NCBI GenBank assembly: GCA_905221605.1
Contig: CAJNDS010000609.1
Location: forward strand, 41,011 to 105,010
Length of the DNA: 64,000 nt
From: Symbiodinium natans
Lineage: Eukaryota; Sar; Dinophyceae; Suessiales; Symbiodiniaceae
Direction of reading: 5' to 3'
The notes beneath the pieces are model-generated. The model searched no databases. It worked only from the letters and a program-made list of their open reading frames with translations, and was not told the DNA's origin. Position 1 is the stretch's first letter. Each line of letters begins with the position of its first letter. Positions 29,169 to 39,109 of the stretch are shown here, in pieces. The position numbers were made by a program, and so were the translations under genes.

Positions 29169-29603
29169 GAAGACCAACCCCGACAGAAAAGCTATAGGCA
29201 TTTTTTTGTACGTTTGTCTTCTAGGGAGATGCAACTCTGGACAGGTATGACGAAGGAATAAGGCGTGTTACATGCAATATCCTGTGATATTTAATACTCC
29301 CGGACTCGAAAAGCTTGTAGGAAGCCTCAGTGTTTAAGATTTTCGATGTGTGAGCCGTGACGAATTAGTATACAAGAGTGAGCTGCTTCCCCGAAATGCC
29401 TATGTTTGTAGGTGTTGCCTCCTATGGAAACACAAAGAAAAGGTAGACAACAACTACCCACCTTATTGTTGTATATAGGGTAATATCCACAGATAAACGA
29501 CAAGAAAGGATGTACAGATAATTGAGAAGAAAGGATGCTAATCCTCAAGCCATAAGACAAAGAAGTATTCCAGGGCATGGAATTGCAAAAAATGCAAAAC
29601 CAT

Positions 29604-30386
29604 GGGACACGATGACCCGGGCACAGGGAACTAGTCTCCCAGTTGTGTTTTGTTTGTTTTTTTGGGTTTAGGTTTTTGTTGCTACAAAAACTCACTCAAA
29701 AACAAAAACCAAAAAACAACAGTTTGGGACGCTATGACCCGGACCCGGGGACTAGTCTTTCAGTTTTTTGTTTGTTTTTTTAGTTGTTGTTTTTTGTGAT
29801 GAACCAAACAGATAAAAGCTCTACAAAAAGCCGGAAAACACCAACAAAACCCACAAGAAATGTATTAGAGCCAACATTTTGGGAGACTAGCACACTGTCT
29901 GTGGGGCACCGTCTCCGCAATTCCCCAAAAAACCAAATAAATATAACAAAAAGCAAAAAAACAATCAACAAAAAACAAGAAAACAAAAAAACAAAAATCT
30001 GGGAGACTCTGACCCGGACCCACGGGACTAGTCTCCCATTTTATTTATTATTTATTTATTTATTTATTTATTTATTGTTTTTGTGCGTTTTCGGCGAGAC
30101 TGGAGACGGAACCAAACAAACTCCCCGCAAACAAAAACAACCAAAAACAACAAAAACAAACCAAAACACAAAAGCAACACAAAAGCCAAAAATGCACGAA
30201 CAAACCCAAAAGCAAAACAACAGCAAAAATGCCAAAAACACATAACAAACCAAGAACATAAAACAGCAAAACACTTTGGGAGACTAGTCCCCTGGGTCCG
30301 GCTCATAGTCTCCCATTTGTTGTTTTTTTTTCGTTTTTTGGGCGGTTGCAGAGATTGTGCCCCGCAGGCAGTGCGCTAGTCTCCCA
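29604..30386. repeat. Cluster of palindromic GGGAGACTAGTCTCCC-type modules
   Basis: Six related 37-40 bp modules lie at 29604, 29726, 29881, 30001, 30278 and about 30347. Each ends in agtctccca or starts with gggagact, and most carry gacccggaccc. The modules at 30001 and 30278 are inverted copies of each other, as are those at 29881 and 30347. Between them T/G-rich arms alternate with A/C-rich arms that are mutually complementary, so the block could fold into several long hairpins. No coding sequence was seen. Confidence 0.85.
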
Positions 30387-30726
30387 AACTGTTGGTTCTA
30401 GTTTGTTTGTTTTTTTGTTTTGTGGGTGTTTGTGGTGTTTCTTTATGTTTTTCTATTGTGTTTTTCTGTATTGCTGCTCTATTGTGTGTGGGGGTACTAG
30501 TGTATATCTGCATTGCTGCTCTTTGCTTTATGTGTTAGGTTGGTCTTGGGGGGGTACCATATGTATATATATATATATATGTATATATGCTTATTATTAT
30601 CATTATTATTTACTTTTGGTAATTGGTTAATTAGTTGACCAATTAATCAATGAATTAGTTAAGTAAATGCTTAATTAGAGAATTTATTTGTTTTGTTTTT
30701 TGTTTCTTTTTACATAGCTGTGGGCG

Positions 30727-31056
30727 GTGACAACCTTCCTCAGGCCTTGCGAGGGCACTGGATCCTTTTCGGCGGCTATCATCAGCTTCACTGCCACCCG
30801 AAGCCAGCCGCCAGTGTTTGCGGTACCTGGGTTTGACAGGGGAGACTTCCTACTCACCTGGAGGTGCAGAGCTGGTTTCCATGCAAGCCCATGCTTGCAC
30901 CTCAGTTCCCTGCGGCCCATTGACAGGGAACATGTTTTACTTTTGGCAGTGGCTTCGTTAACGTGCATCGCGCAGGTGAACGGCGATTCTTATGACTTCA
31001 CCAATGCTGCTTGGTCAACCTGGACCACGATAGATTTGCATCAGATTCGCATGTAA
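30727..31056 (+). CDS. Candidate coding stretch, probably module gene
   Basis: The frame contains FSAAIISFTATRSQPPVF then PGFDRGDFLLTWRCRAGF and later VNGDSYDFTNAAWSTWTT. Beta-like strands and a possible exon border at gcgcag|gtgaac near 30976 are visible. Borders and module identity are unclear. Confidence 0.35.
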   Translation: MTTFLRPCEGTGSFSAAIISFTATRSQPPVFAVPGFDRGDFLLTWRCRAGFHASPCLHLSSLRPIDREHVLLLAVASLTCIAQVNGDSYDFTNAAWSTWTTIDLHQIRM

Positions 31057-31063
31057 ATCCCAG

Positions 31064-31126
31064 GCTCGGTTTGGTGATGGCATGGATGGGCCCATTGTCG
31101 TCTATGGCAGAAATGAGAAGGCTTTC
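31064..31126 (+). CDS. Candidate exon of the module gene
   Basis: Exactly 21 codons between atcccag and ttc|gtagca: ARFGDGMDGPIVVYGRNEK then AF. Phase 0 on both sides like many module exons. DGPIVVYGRNE looks like a strand-turn unit (A-like). Confidence 0.5.
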
Positions 31127-31253
31127 GTAGCATGAGGGTTCATGAGGGTCCAGCAACCTTGCAAGCTACAAGAAGCATTGCCACATTATGATGTAAGCAT
31201 TGGTTGGATCACCAATTGACCGATCATTGAGCGCCGACTTTGTTGTTGCAGAT

Positions 31254-31558
31254 TGTCGTCATCGAGATGATGGTGCACGATGGCCAAGCTCTCACCGTGT
31301 CATGTGGACACTATCGGGGAGTTTGGTGTAGTGAAAAAGCTGACATGGAGCCTGTATTGACAGAAACAGGCAATGCGATCGGGTCCCGTGATTTGTCGTG
31401 TCTGAGGTGTGCAAGCAAGCATCACTATTCACAATGTGCGGAATCCGATGACGCAGTGGGCACAGTGGGCGCTCTTCGAGCAGGTGTGAAATGTCGAATC
31501 ATGTCAAGCTGGTCCGCCTATGCGAGGCCCGGAATCTCTAAATGGAGTGCCAAGCCCT
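31254..31558 (+). CDS. Candidate coding stretch, Cys-rich
   Basis: After a gttgcag acceptor the frame reads IVVIEMMVHDGQALTVSCG then RDLSCLRCASKHHYSQCAES. The Cys pairs suggest a disulfide-rich segment. It may span an unrecognised intron. The family is not recognised. Confidence 0.4.
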
Positions 31559-31559
31559 G

Positions 31560-32315
31560 AGCTTCATCAGCTTCCGTACTCCGCTGAGAAAAAAATCGGG
31601 CGAGTTGGCATTTGGCCGGTTGGTGGTGCCCCTGCGTCATGGCCTGTCAGGTGACAACATACGTCAAGGGGCCTATTCCTGGAGTCCCGCGTCTCGGCCT
31701 GGCTTGGCAAAGAGTCTCATGCGCAGTGTTCTAAGCATAGGGGGTAGCTTCCAGCAATAGCGGGTACCTTGGCCAGCAATAGCGCATAGCCGCATAGTGC
31801 TCCACATCTGTCTGGCCAAAAGTTGCGGTATTCTGAGGAGGGTACCCGTTTCCTGTCAAAGACCCTCGCCCTTAGCGCCCTCCGGTACGGCTCCCTTTCA
31901 TTCTGCAGAACTAAAAATACCCGGTCTCTTTCTAAGTATAGGCAGAATATTCTTCTTCCCCTTTCGAACAACATCCTTGCATCTATGGAATGCTACCTTG
32001 ACAGCCACATTCGCCATCGACAGTATGCTCCGAAACAAATGCTCCACCAGTCAGTCCATCCATGTTATCCGACACCTCAGCGAGGTATATGAACGTCACA
32101 CGATGTCACACGTCCTCATTTCCTGCTATGTTTTTGAGCTGCTCGCAGGCTGGCTCTGTTACCTTCACCATTTTTGCCGCTCTGCAATGTTTCCTTTTTC
32201 GCGCTCCATCACTTGTAGTTAAGGGTTCTGGATCGCTCTCGTCTCGTCGCCAGACAAAAGGTATTCCACGATGTGGAATCCTGCTTCGCACAGTACGGCA
32301 AAATCTCGGGCGTTT
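31560..32315. other. No confident gene
   Basis: Several overlapping frames on both strands (for example + 31797-32222 and - 31717-31974) are open, with no splice-consistent or motif-bearing exon. They were left unassigned. Confidence 0.4.
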
Positions 32316-32340
32316 GGGGTTTAGGGTTTTGGGTTTAGGG
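32316..32340. repeat. Short interstitial telomere-type repeat, opposite orientation
   Basis: ggggtttagggttttgggtttagggg: three TTTAGGG-like units with the G-rich strand on +. It is inverted relative to the tracts at 0.8-27.6 kb. Confidence 0.8.
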
Positions 32341-32754
32341 GACATGTCTTGGAAGTGTCGTTACATGAGGGTTCAGGGTGTCGCGCTTATTCGACTTGCC
32401 GAGGACGACCACAACAGTCATGCCAGTTGTGGCGCTGAAGCCTCTGACGGAGATTGCGCTTCCATGCACCTGAGCTTTCAGCCATTCTCTGTACTGATCA
32501 AGGTGCTCTACAATCGGTGGAATATGTGGCATGTTCCCCCAGCCAGAAGCAAGACGAGACGAGAAGCCGCAGGCTCAGGTCGCATTTGGCTGTTGATGTG
32601 CACCATGAAGTGTCCAGACGTGGCACCCACAGCAATCCAAGCCAGCCATAGCGCACATGCAAGATCTTGCATACTGCCAATGCAGATCGCAACTGGTGAA
32701 TGGTTGCGGGTGATTGCGGGCAATTGCTGGTGATTGTGGGGGTGCGATATTGCG

Positions 32755-32800
32755 TGTTCGTGTTCGTGTTCGTGTGTGTGTGTGTGTGTGTGTGTATGTG
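32755..32800. repeat. (GTTCGT)n then (GT)n microsatellite
   Basis: Four gttcgt hexamers pass into about twelve GT units. This is a compound microsatellite in a region without a confident exon. Confidence 0.9.
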
Positions 32801-33047
32801 GGACTGTAAGGTTGGACCTGGAATCAATGGCCGTGCTCGGGTACATAAGCCCAAGCCTTGCCTTGATTCGCATAGATTTTCGCGCAGTCCGTCTTGATGC
32901 ACGAAGTCAAACGAAGAGGTGCGCTCTCAAACTCCTTCATCAACCCCATCTACTATGGCGTGCCTACACCTAAGCTTCTCCCGTGGGATGCAGCCGTGTG
33001 ATGTCTCTCCCACGATGCCGCGTTGCCTTGTTTCATTTTGTTTCCAG

Positions 33048-33081
33048 GAATGATGCCCTGGTGACATTCGAGCTGCGCGGG
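33048..33081 (+). CDS. Repeated beta-module gene: short D/A-type strand exon
   Basis: A 34-nt exon between tgtttccag and cggg|gtgtgc reads NDALVTFELRG. The same pattern occurs at 42811 (NDPLTLRFSNA) and 35217 (TTIRFQLGVA), so it is probably the strand that opens a module. Confidence 0.5.
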
Positions 33082-34640
33082 GTGTGCCTGGCATGTTTTG
33101 AAGCCTGATGCTGCAACAAACTGGCAGCGGCCAGGGTCGTGCTGAGTGTAATGACCCGACAGGAAACGCCTCATGAAGTGAACGACGTCCTTGTTGTGAC
33201 AAGACCTCCCGGCTACACTTTGCATCGGCCCTAGCTGCATGGGCCTGTCCTGTCAGAGACCTGGGAGTGTTGCCCCAAGGCATGCCGGAGGATTGAGAGC
33301 TCTGAGATCCGTGAGCTTTGGGGAGAACGGTAGTGGCCTCACCTGGACACATGCTGATCATCCATGTGACGTCCATGTGTACTACTGGGAGGCTTGGACT
33401 TTCGGCGCAAGTGGAGTACGGACTTCAACAATCCGGAGGACAGGGACAGGGACAGGGCCGAAAGAGCCGTAGGCTCAATCCATCATGAATCATGGCCTAC
33501 AACGTTTCTTGCCAGTGTCTTTTTGGCATCCAGCTTTGAGCGTGGGCCTTCCCAGTTCATGCAGGCAGGGAGTTGCAGACATACACTTGCTTCGTGTGGC
33601 ATGTTTCGCAGCTCCTTGACAACGACCTTTCTCAGATGAAGGGGGACTGGCTCTCCCATGCAAGCGCTCGTCCCGCAAGGAGACTTAGGTTGGACCCAGA
33701 TATCCCGCTGATCGCCTGTACGCGTCTGGCAGCGAAGAACAAATCCAGGTTTCGGTGCAGGCAAACCTAAGAGGCAACTGCAGGAAGCAGTTAAATAAAA
33801 TGCTGTGTTCAAGAAACACATCTCGGCAATCTCGTCGAGAGTGCGTACTTTGTGCCAGTTGCCCGGGCCTTAGCCGATGCTTTCCACAATGTGCTGCGGC
33901 TACCGCGTCGGCTTCATGATGTGCGTGGAACACTGCTCGTGATGATTCCTTCGCAGCAGTGTTGCGTGCTGCTGTCATGCGGCAACCCCGGGCGGTTGTC
34001 ACACAACACACAACAGCAAGCCCACAACAGCTTCAAACATATCCCCAGAACATGTTATCATCCAGATGCTGATGGGTTTACCAAGCGCAAAGCCGCAACA
34101 ACGTACCAGTTGATCTTTGATACCACAATCCCGTCCGTTCACCAACACCTCGCAACCCAGCCAATCACCAAGTCAAACAAACATAAAGCTGATGGCAGCA
34201 ACATCGGCAGTTCAGAACGTGTCCTCGGTGCTGTGCTTCGTTGGCAAGACTGCACGGAGATGTCGAGCTCACAGATCACACAGACTTGCGCCGCGAACGC
34301 GCACCAGCAAGGCAACACCACACCACGACGCCAGCGCCGCATGGTTTCATTCAAGCCATGCTCCTGCATACTACCCATGAGCACCTGCACCGACGCCTCT
34401 CGCATTCAACCCATGCCGTCCCGCACCAAAGCAATGCAACACATTGAACAACTTTCGCATGGGAACTGAAACGTGAGCGTTTGTTTGCTAACGATGCTGT
34501 GCCTGCTGCGGGCTTCTGGTACTTTCCATCCAAGAAGGTATTCGCCGTGTCAGATCCACTCGCGTCGGCTCGATGCATTGGAGTATCCCCCTTTCTTAAC
34601 AGAAATGCTCTGAGGGCATAGGTCCTCTGTGTCCAAAATC
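33082..34640. other. Weak frames only
   Basis: The + frame 33852-34469 is long, but its peptide is Gln/His/Thr-rich and lacks a motif or splice logic. No module exon was identified. Short candidates near 33240-33470 were not accepted. Confidence 0.35.
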
Positions 34641-34641
34641 A

Positions 34642-34851
34642 GTGCCCATTTTCCGGCTTGATGCGAATACTAGCATGAGCTTAGGACCTCTGAATTTGGA
34701 CACTTCATTCCTTTCTAGATCGTTGGGGACATTGGAGTACTCCATCAATGGTCTTGAAGACAATGCGCCACTCACGGTTGCCGCAGTCTCAACATGCATG
34801 GACCTGCATGGACATTGTACGCAACATGGCCACAACATTCCCCCTGCCTAA
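34642..34851 (+). CDS. Candidate exon(s), function unknown
   Basis: The frame reads DANTSMSLGPLNLDTSFLS then LEYSINGLEDNAPLTVAAVS. Beta-like and acidic, it is likely part of the module gene. Borders were not found. Confidence 0.35.
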   Translation: MPIFRLDANTSMSLGPLNLDTSFLSRSLGTLEYSINGLEDNAPLTVAAVSTCMDLHGHCTQHGHNIPPA

Positions 34852-34974
34852 TTTCGCAGCGATGATGCATTCGAACGTGTGTTGAACGTTGGCTGCAGTG
34901 ACATTTTCGTGTCGCTCCGTGGATTCTTGGAATTCGTCGCAAAGGAATTATGGGTCATGCCTTTTTCTTTGCAG

Positions 34975-35065
34975 CCGCAAGGACTACTACGCCGTTCTGA
35001 CCCAACCGGTGCCCGTTCGCGCCTCTCAAGGGCTTGTCATGGCCTGTCAGCCGTGCAATCGCAGG
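34975..35065 (+). CDS. Repeated beta-module gene: F exon
   Basis: A ctttgcag acceptor is followed by RKDYYAVLTQPVPVRASQGL then VMACQPCNR up to agg|gttgtt. YYAVLTQPVPV is the F strand (W/Y..[IV].LL..P.PV), as in TWTIPLLRIHPFPTV at 43498. Confidence 0.55.
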
Positions 35066-35216
35066 GTTGTTTTGTTGTTGCAGTTTCTTGCACAGGGCAG
35101 GCAGATCTTGTGAATTGAGTTGCGAGATCGCTTTGTGAACGCTGCATATGAACAATTTGGGGCTTTCCATGTTCAGAAGCGTTTCGTTTCAAGCTGATAT
35201 GTCGAGGCCGGGACCA

Positions 35217-35338
35217 CGATCCGCTTCCAGCTCGGCGTGGCGTCCCCGCCTCTCGCGGAGAAGGCCATGCTTGAGAGCTACACAGACGCATTTCGGTTGC
35301 TGTTTCACATCGTCATAATGCAGACCAGGTGATGAACT
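35217..35338 (+). CDS. Repeated beta-module gene: A-type exon
   Basis: A 122-nt exon between gtcgag and accag|gtgatg reads AGTTIRFQLGVASPPLAEKA then MLESYTDAFRLLFHIVI. The AGTTIRFQL strand is typical of the module start; the second half is helical. A well-shaped exon. Confidence 0.6.
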
Positions 35339-35492
35339 GGCATTTCACGACCTGGCGGGTCTCATCCTGAGCTGTCGCCTTTTGGAGCAGCAACATCGCT
35401 GCCTGAACACAAAGTCGCAATGCAGCCGATTGAGCATCAGCATCAACCAGGCTACATTAGCATGTTCTTTATGTCGCCGTGTGCCGTTACAG

Positions 35493-35592
35493 GTTGAGCC
35501 ACTGGTCGATGAGGATGGGGCGATTGTCGATGCCTCCATGCCGATCTATCCCTGGATCGGTCGCACAATCACGGTGCGGCTTGACATGTACG
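35493..35592 (+). CDS. Repeated beta-module gene: strand exon
   Basis: A gttacag acceptor starts VEPLVDEDGAIVDASMPIY then PWIGRTITVRLDMYG, ending at tacg|gtgcaa. RTITVRLDM is a strand of the module family. The exon has good splice signals on both sides. Confidence 0.6.
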
Positions 35593-35689
35593 GTGCAACT
35601 TTCTTCCATGGAAGTTCACAAGTCCGCATGCGTTTCAGCAGGGGTATGAGATGGTTCGATGGCCGGACAGGCCACGGGAACCAGTGATG

Positions 35690-35913
35690 GCGCTTTCAGC
35701 GGCTTCCTGCTAGTGGGGCATCGGGCCTTGGAGACTGCATCGTATGCTAATCCTATGCTCATCGTATGCTCAAAGCCTGCCAAGCCCGATGCATCTTCTG
35801 AGGCAGGTGCCTTTTTCGGTGACTCCCTCGTTGCAGACCCCGGGGGCCGAGCATTTTCCCTAGTTGCTCGTGTCGGACGCACGTCACTGAAGAGCACAGT
35901 GAGCCGTGCGTAA
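35690..35913 (+). CDS. Candidate exon, function unknown
   Basis: The frame reads GAFSGFLLVGHRALETASYA then LIVCSKPAKPDASSEAGAFF and SLVADPGGRAFSLVARVG. It looks coding and lies between module exons. It ends near gtgcg|gtaag-like DNA (tgcgtaagg). No motif is assigned. Confidence 0.45.
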
Positions 35914-35914
35914 G

Positions 35915-36012
35915 GATCAAGCTGACAATCAACTTCGGCGTGGCCGACGGCGTGGAAGCTGATGAAAGCGTTCGAATGGAGGCCAGTGCGATTGATCTGT
36001 CATATCAAGCTG
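35915..36012 (+). CDS. Repeated beta-module gene: A exon
   Basis: After gtaag the frame reads IKLTINFGVADGVEADESV then RMEASAIDLSYQA. The strand IKLTINF and the turn ADGVEADESVRM match the P.[AG]..[IL].[IM] turn before C modules. The C exon at 36049 follows. Confidence 0.55.
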
Positions 36013-36048
36013 CAGTTTCGGCTGATTTGACTGCGGCTTCGATGGGTA

Positions 36049-36099
36049 GAGCCAGAGGTCTCTGCGCCGGACGGCTTTGTCTTTGCCGCAACGTGCTTA
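36049..36099 (+). CDS. Repeated beta-module gene: C exon
   Basis: The frame reads EPEVSAPDGFVFAATCL. VSAPDGFVFAATC is a near-perfect C module. The best exit is tta|gcaagc, a GC donor; gtgctt two codons earlier would cut the Cys off. The acceptor is ggtag. Confidence 0.55.
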
Positions 36100-36380
36100 G
36101 CAAGCCTCATGGCGCATGTCTTGTTTTGATACGAAAGAAAACGGCGCAACCAGGACTCGTGCCGATATGGGGGCAGCCCGATCTTCTCGAAGTGCACCGG
36201 CTTCCTAAACCAGGCTCACTGGGCTTGCCTCGTGCAGGAATACGCAGGCTCAATGCTTGAGAAGGCTTGTGTGTCGTGGTACATGTCAGGCAACTTTGGT
36301 CACAGCACGGCCAAGGCTGGCCTCTGAGACCCATCTTGCCATATCTTGCCATCTTGTGAAACCATCTCTGTGTGCTGCAG

Positions 36381-36531
36381 GCTGCGTGGCTCGGACATCA
36401 CGGTAGACCTGCGAGTCAGCAACCCTGGACTGACGCCATCGCCGAACTACTTCTACGTGGCACTTTTCCAAGATGCGTGTGCCCAAGAGCAGAGAGAACC
36501 GAGCCTTTGTCTGACGGAGTCCTTGCATATG
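36381..36531 (+). CDS. Repeated beta-module gene: B exon
   Basis: A tgctgcag acceptor starts LRGSDITVDLRVSNPGLTP then SPNYFYVALFQDA and continues to atg|gtcttt. DLRVSNPGLTPSPNYFYVALF is the reference B module of this window. With this donor it joins in phase 0 to the E exon at 36662. Confidence 0.7.
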
Positions 36532-36661
36532 GTCTTTGCTTTCTGAGGAGAGCACTCAGTACGTACGGTGGTCGCAGGCCGTAGTCATCAAGAAGCATTG
36601 GTCATTGTCCATGCATTGTTCAGAACGGAAAAATGCTGCCTGTCGTTTCTGATTTTCGCAG

Positions 36662-36749
36662 ACTCTGAGCTATGAGATCATGGGCAGTGAGCCAAGCTCT
36701 GGCGAGAAGCTGCAATCGCGTTTTTTTGCAGATGAGACGTGTCGCCAAG
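36662..36749 (+). CDS. Repeated beta-module gene: E exon
   Basis: After ttcgcag the frame reads TLSYEIMGSEPSSGEKLQS then RFFADETCRQ and ends at caag|gtatgg. The YEI strand follows B here exactly as at 28737, which supports B-then-E as the fixed order. Confidence 0.65.
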
Positions 36750-37115
36750 GTATGGGCGTTGTGTACAAAGGAAACAATCAGCTCGGAGAGGCCGCCCTGG
36801 TCGGGTATGGGCAATATGGGCAGAGCCATTGCTACTAAAGCCATCGCTGTAGTTTATATCTATATCTTCATATATATATACACATATATATATATATACA
36901 TGTTGTTTTTAAAATTGTTTTCGTTTGTTTGGGCAGGCAGCGTCTGGCTTCTTTACGTTCACCCCGGTGCGGCCTTCCCCTTCTCCTGTGGTGCACATCG
37001 TCCGTCCGGCTTGTTGAAGCAGATCTGAAAGAAGCGGTGAATTTGTGCAACAATGCGGAAGACCTCGTGTGCTTGTCCCCTGACTGACAGGTTGTTACGC
37101 CACCGCCCAATGCAG

Positions 37116-37181
37116 GTTTCCGTGTGCTGTGTCAGTGCCCCTGCTGGGGCAACTCCACGCAGAGATCTTGATAGATGCCAG
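37116..37181 (+). CDS. Repeated beta-module gene: C-like exon
   Basis: Exactly 22 codons between aatgcag and gccag|gtgtgt: VSVCCVSAPAGATPRRDLD then RCQ. It fits the C module (SAPAG....D..C) in phase 0. A second C-type exon follows 33 bp later. Confidence 0.55.
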
Positions 37182-37213
37182 GTGTGTGCCCTTGCGTTCC
37201 GCCAGTTGCTAAG

Positions 37214-37273
37214 GCACCGGCATCAGCCCGCTGGGCTTCGTGTTCATGCCAAACTGCGAGCATGGGGGACCCA
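37214..37273 (+). CDS. Repeated beta-module gene: C exon
   Basis: After gctaag the frame reads GTGISPLGFVFMPNCEHGG and reaches ccca|gttttt. ISPLGFVFMPNC is a C module with SP for AP. It lies unusually close to the preceding C-like exon, so the two may be alternative exons or a local duplication. Confidence 0.55.
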
Positions 37274-37450
37274 GTTTTTCTGACGCTTCCGAAGCTAGGA
37301 GGGCATTGGATTCCAGGCTGAAAGGGTCCTCAAGACTCACAGTGCAATCGAGTTTACGCTGTTTACACTGAGTTTACACGTGTCCCTTGTCAGCTCGAAG
37401 CGGGTGTTCCGAGCCGTTGCTCAAGGCCTGTCTTGGCTCAAGGATCCCAG

Positions 37451-37514
37451 TCTTAGCTTTCCAAATCCAGATGTTCATAGCGAGCCGCGGATGTATATAG
37501 TGGAGCAAGAGCAT
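37451..37514 (+). CDS. Repeated beta-module gene: B exon
   Basis: After gatcccag the frame reads LSFPNPDVHSEPRMYIVEQ and meets cat|gtcgtg. PNPDVHSEPRMYIVEQ follows the B pattern (NP...P.N.W.VE) with Met in place of Asn. Confidence 0.55.
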
Positions 37515-37888
37515 GTCGTGAATGCACAGTCGCAGTGCAGTGACGTTCCGTTGCTGTGTCTTCCACGGTCAGTTACATGGCTAGACTAGAGTCACTAAAG
37601 GTGGTTCGTTCCCGAGCAACGCAAGGACGTGATGATATGGCTGGTCTTCTTGTCCACCGGGGTTACGGATCCTTGGAGTGGAGTTATGTAAGCCAACCGC
37701 AAACCACTGGCCAGACTTGGAGATCTGCATGGTAGCACGGATGAGTGAGCTGCTTTTCCTTGCAGTGCAGATCTGGTCATCCAGAGTAGCCATTTGCAGA
37801 GGTGCTGGCCGAGCGCCCTCATGTTGATGCTGATGGCTTTCGCCAGGCAGACCATTGCCATACTTTGACTTCGGGTGGTGTTCTGTAG

Positions 37889-37989
37889 TTCTGGCCTGGT
37901 GTCTTCCTCCTGCCTTGCACATGTTCTCGCGGATGCCAACTGTCCACTTGCAAATAGATCCCTCGCGGACTGTTTCTGCCTTTTGGCAG
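37889..37989 (+). CDS. Candidate exon, function unknown
   Basis: A ctgtag acceptor and a strong donor ggcag|gtaagc frame LAWCLPPALHMFSRMPTV then HLQIDPSRTVSAFWQ. It looks coding and is inside the module gene region. Confidence 0.5.
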
Positions 37990-38059
37990 GTAAGCTTACA
38001 GGCAGATGGGCCTGCTTCCTTTCTGGACACAGCCTAGTGCTTGTTGCAAGAGTGGCACA

Positions 38060-38374
38060 CAGAAGTTTTTCTTCACAGCTATTGCACGCTATGGAGCAGG
38101 ACCTTTGGAGACGGAGCTCTGCAAAGGAGCAGCATCATCACAAGGTGCAGCCGCAAAGTCGCGGCCCCAAAAATTCAGAGTTGCATGTGTGCAGTGTCGC
38201 TCGGAAGTTTCGGGTTACACCTGCCATTCTGAGAAGGGCATGAGCATGCCACAGCTGAGGCTGGCAACAGGAGGCCTTGCCCCTTTGCAATGCAAGGAGT
38301 TGTGCAGGGCACAGTTGCATCTTTTTCTGCAGTTCTCCTTCCCTCCCTCCCATCCTGCACGGACGCCTGCATGA
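38060..38374 (+). CDS. Candidate Cys-rich exon
   Basis: The frame reads FFFTAIARYGAGPLETELCK, KFRVACVQCRSEVSGYTC and LRLATGGLAPLQCKELC. Nine Cys in the stretch suggest an extracellular disulfide-rich region. Borders are not fixed. It precedes a repeat-rich segment. Confidence 0.45.
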   Translation, partial: QKFFFTAIARYGAGPLETELCKGAASSQGAAAKSRPQKFRVACVQCRSEVSGYTCHSEKGMSMPQLRLATGGLAPLQCKELCRAQLHLFLQFSFPPSHPARTPA

Positions 38375-38464
38375 CAAGAATCCTTCCTCTCGTGTTGTTT
38401 GCAAGGTTTCCGTGTTAGTGCCAGCGTCCAAGCACGCGCATTTGTCGCGGGCGTGGCCCTCAGA

Positions 38465-39094
38465 GCTTTGCAGGCGATGACGGGCACTGCGAACGACGAG
38501 ACGAAGACCGAGAAGGACCTTGGTTCCCCAAACCGTATTAGGTGCCATTTCGGTGGTATTCGCGAAACGCAGCATGTCGGTTTGCACCCTGGCGTGCGTT
38601 GTGACATGCCAGGAAGGCGAATGCCGAAATGTTTGTTTCAAGCCTTTAGCTTGTCCCGCCCTCCCTCCCTCATCCGGGCGTTGAATGCTTCTATTTCTAA
38701 ATTATCGCTTTGTACGTGCGTACTTCAAGACTTCCTCAAGTCGGGCTTCGTCCGACTCAGGAAAATGACGGGGGGCCTTTATTTGCCATTATTGGCTCCA
38801 TCCTGCGCTACTCCTTTGCAAGGCGGATCGAAAACCCGCCGATGGAAGGTTTTTCCCGCGGCACAAACACATCCGGCTTAGTGTGCCTTTCGGGCCATTT
38901 TGGCGGTATTGGCCAAACGTAGCATGTCCGTGCTGCTCGCAGTGTTTTTGCGTTTGTGGGCTTTGAGGATTTGAGGCATTTTGAAGATAGCATCCCCAAA
39001 CAAGGCACAGTTGCTGCCGGTTTGGTGCACAAAGCTTTGCAGGCGACAACGGGCACTGCGAACGACGAGACGAAGACCGAGAAGGACCTTGGTT
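38465..39094. repeat. Duplicated repeat element (two copies)
   Basis: A core of about 60 bp at 38465-38522 recurs at 39034-39094 with only a few differences (gctttgcaggcg, cgggcactgcgaacgacgag). A second shared piece, gccatttcggtggtatt..., at 38546 recurs at 38897 as gccattttggcggtatt. The copies share orientation but the pieces are permuted, as expected for a dispersed repeat inserted twice. Confidence 0.75.
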
Positions 39095-39109
39095 TCTTAA
39101 GCCTACCAG

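Noticed and set aside
29784-30630. Open frames rich in Asn/Gln/Lys or Phe/Val across the foldback block
   Set aside because: They arise from A/C-rich and T/G-rich arms of the palindromes. No splice signals or normal composition.
37430-37442. Relic spliced-leader sequence (cttggctcaag)
   Set aside because: Only about ten 3' bases match the dinoflagellate spliced leader ending TTTTGGCTCAAG, and the same decamer occurs at about 49991. The upstream leader bases do not match, so chance is likely.
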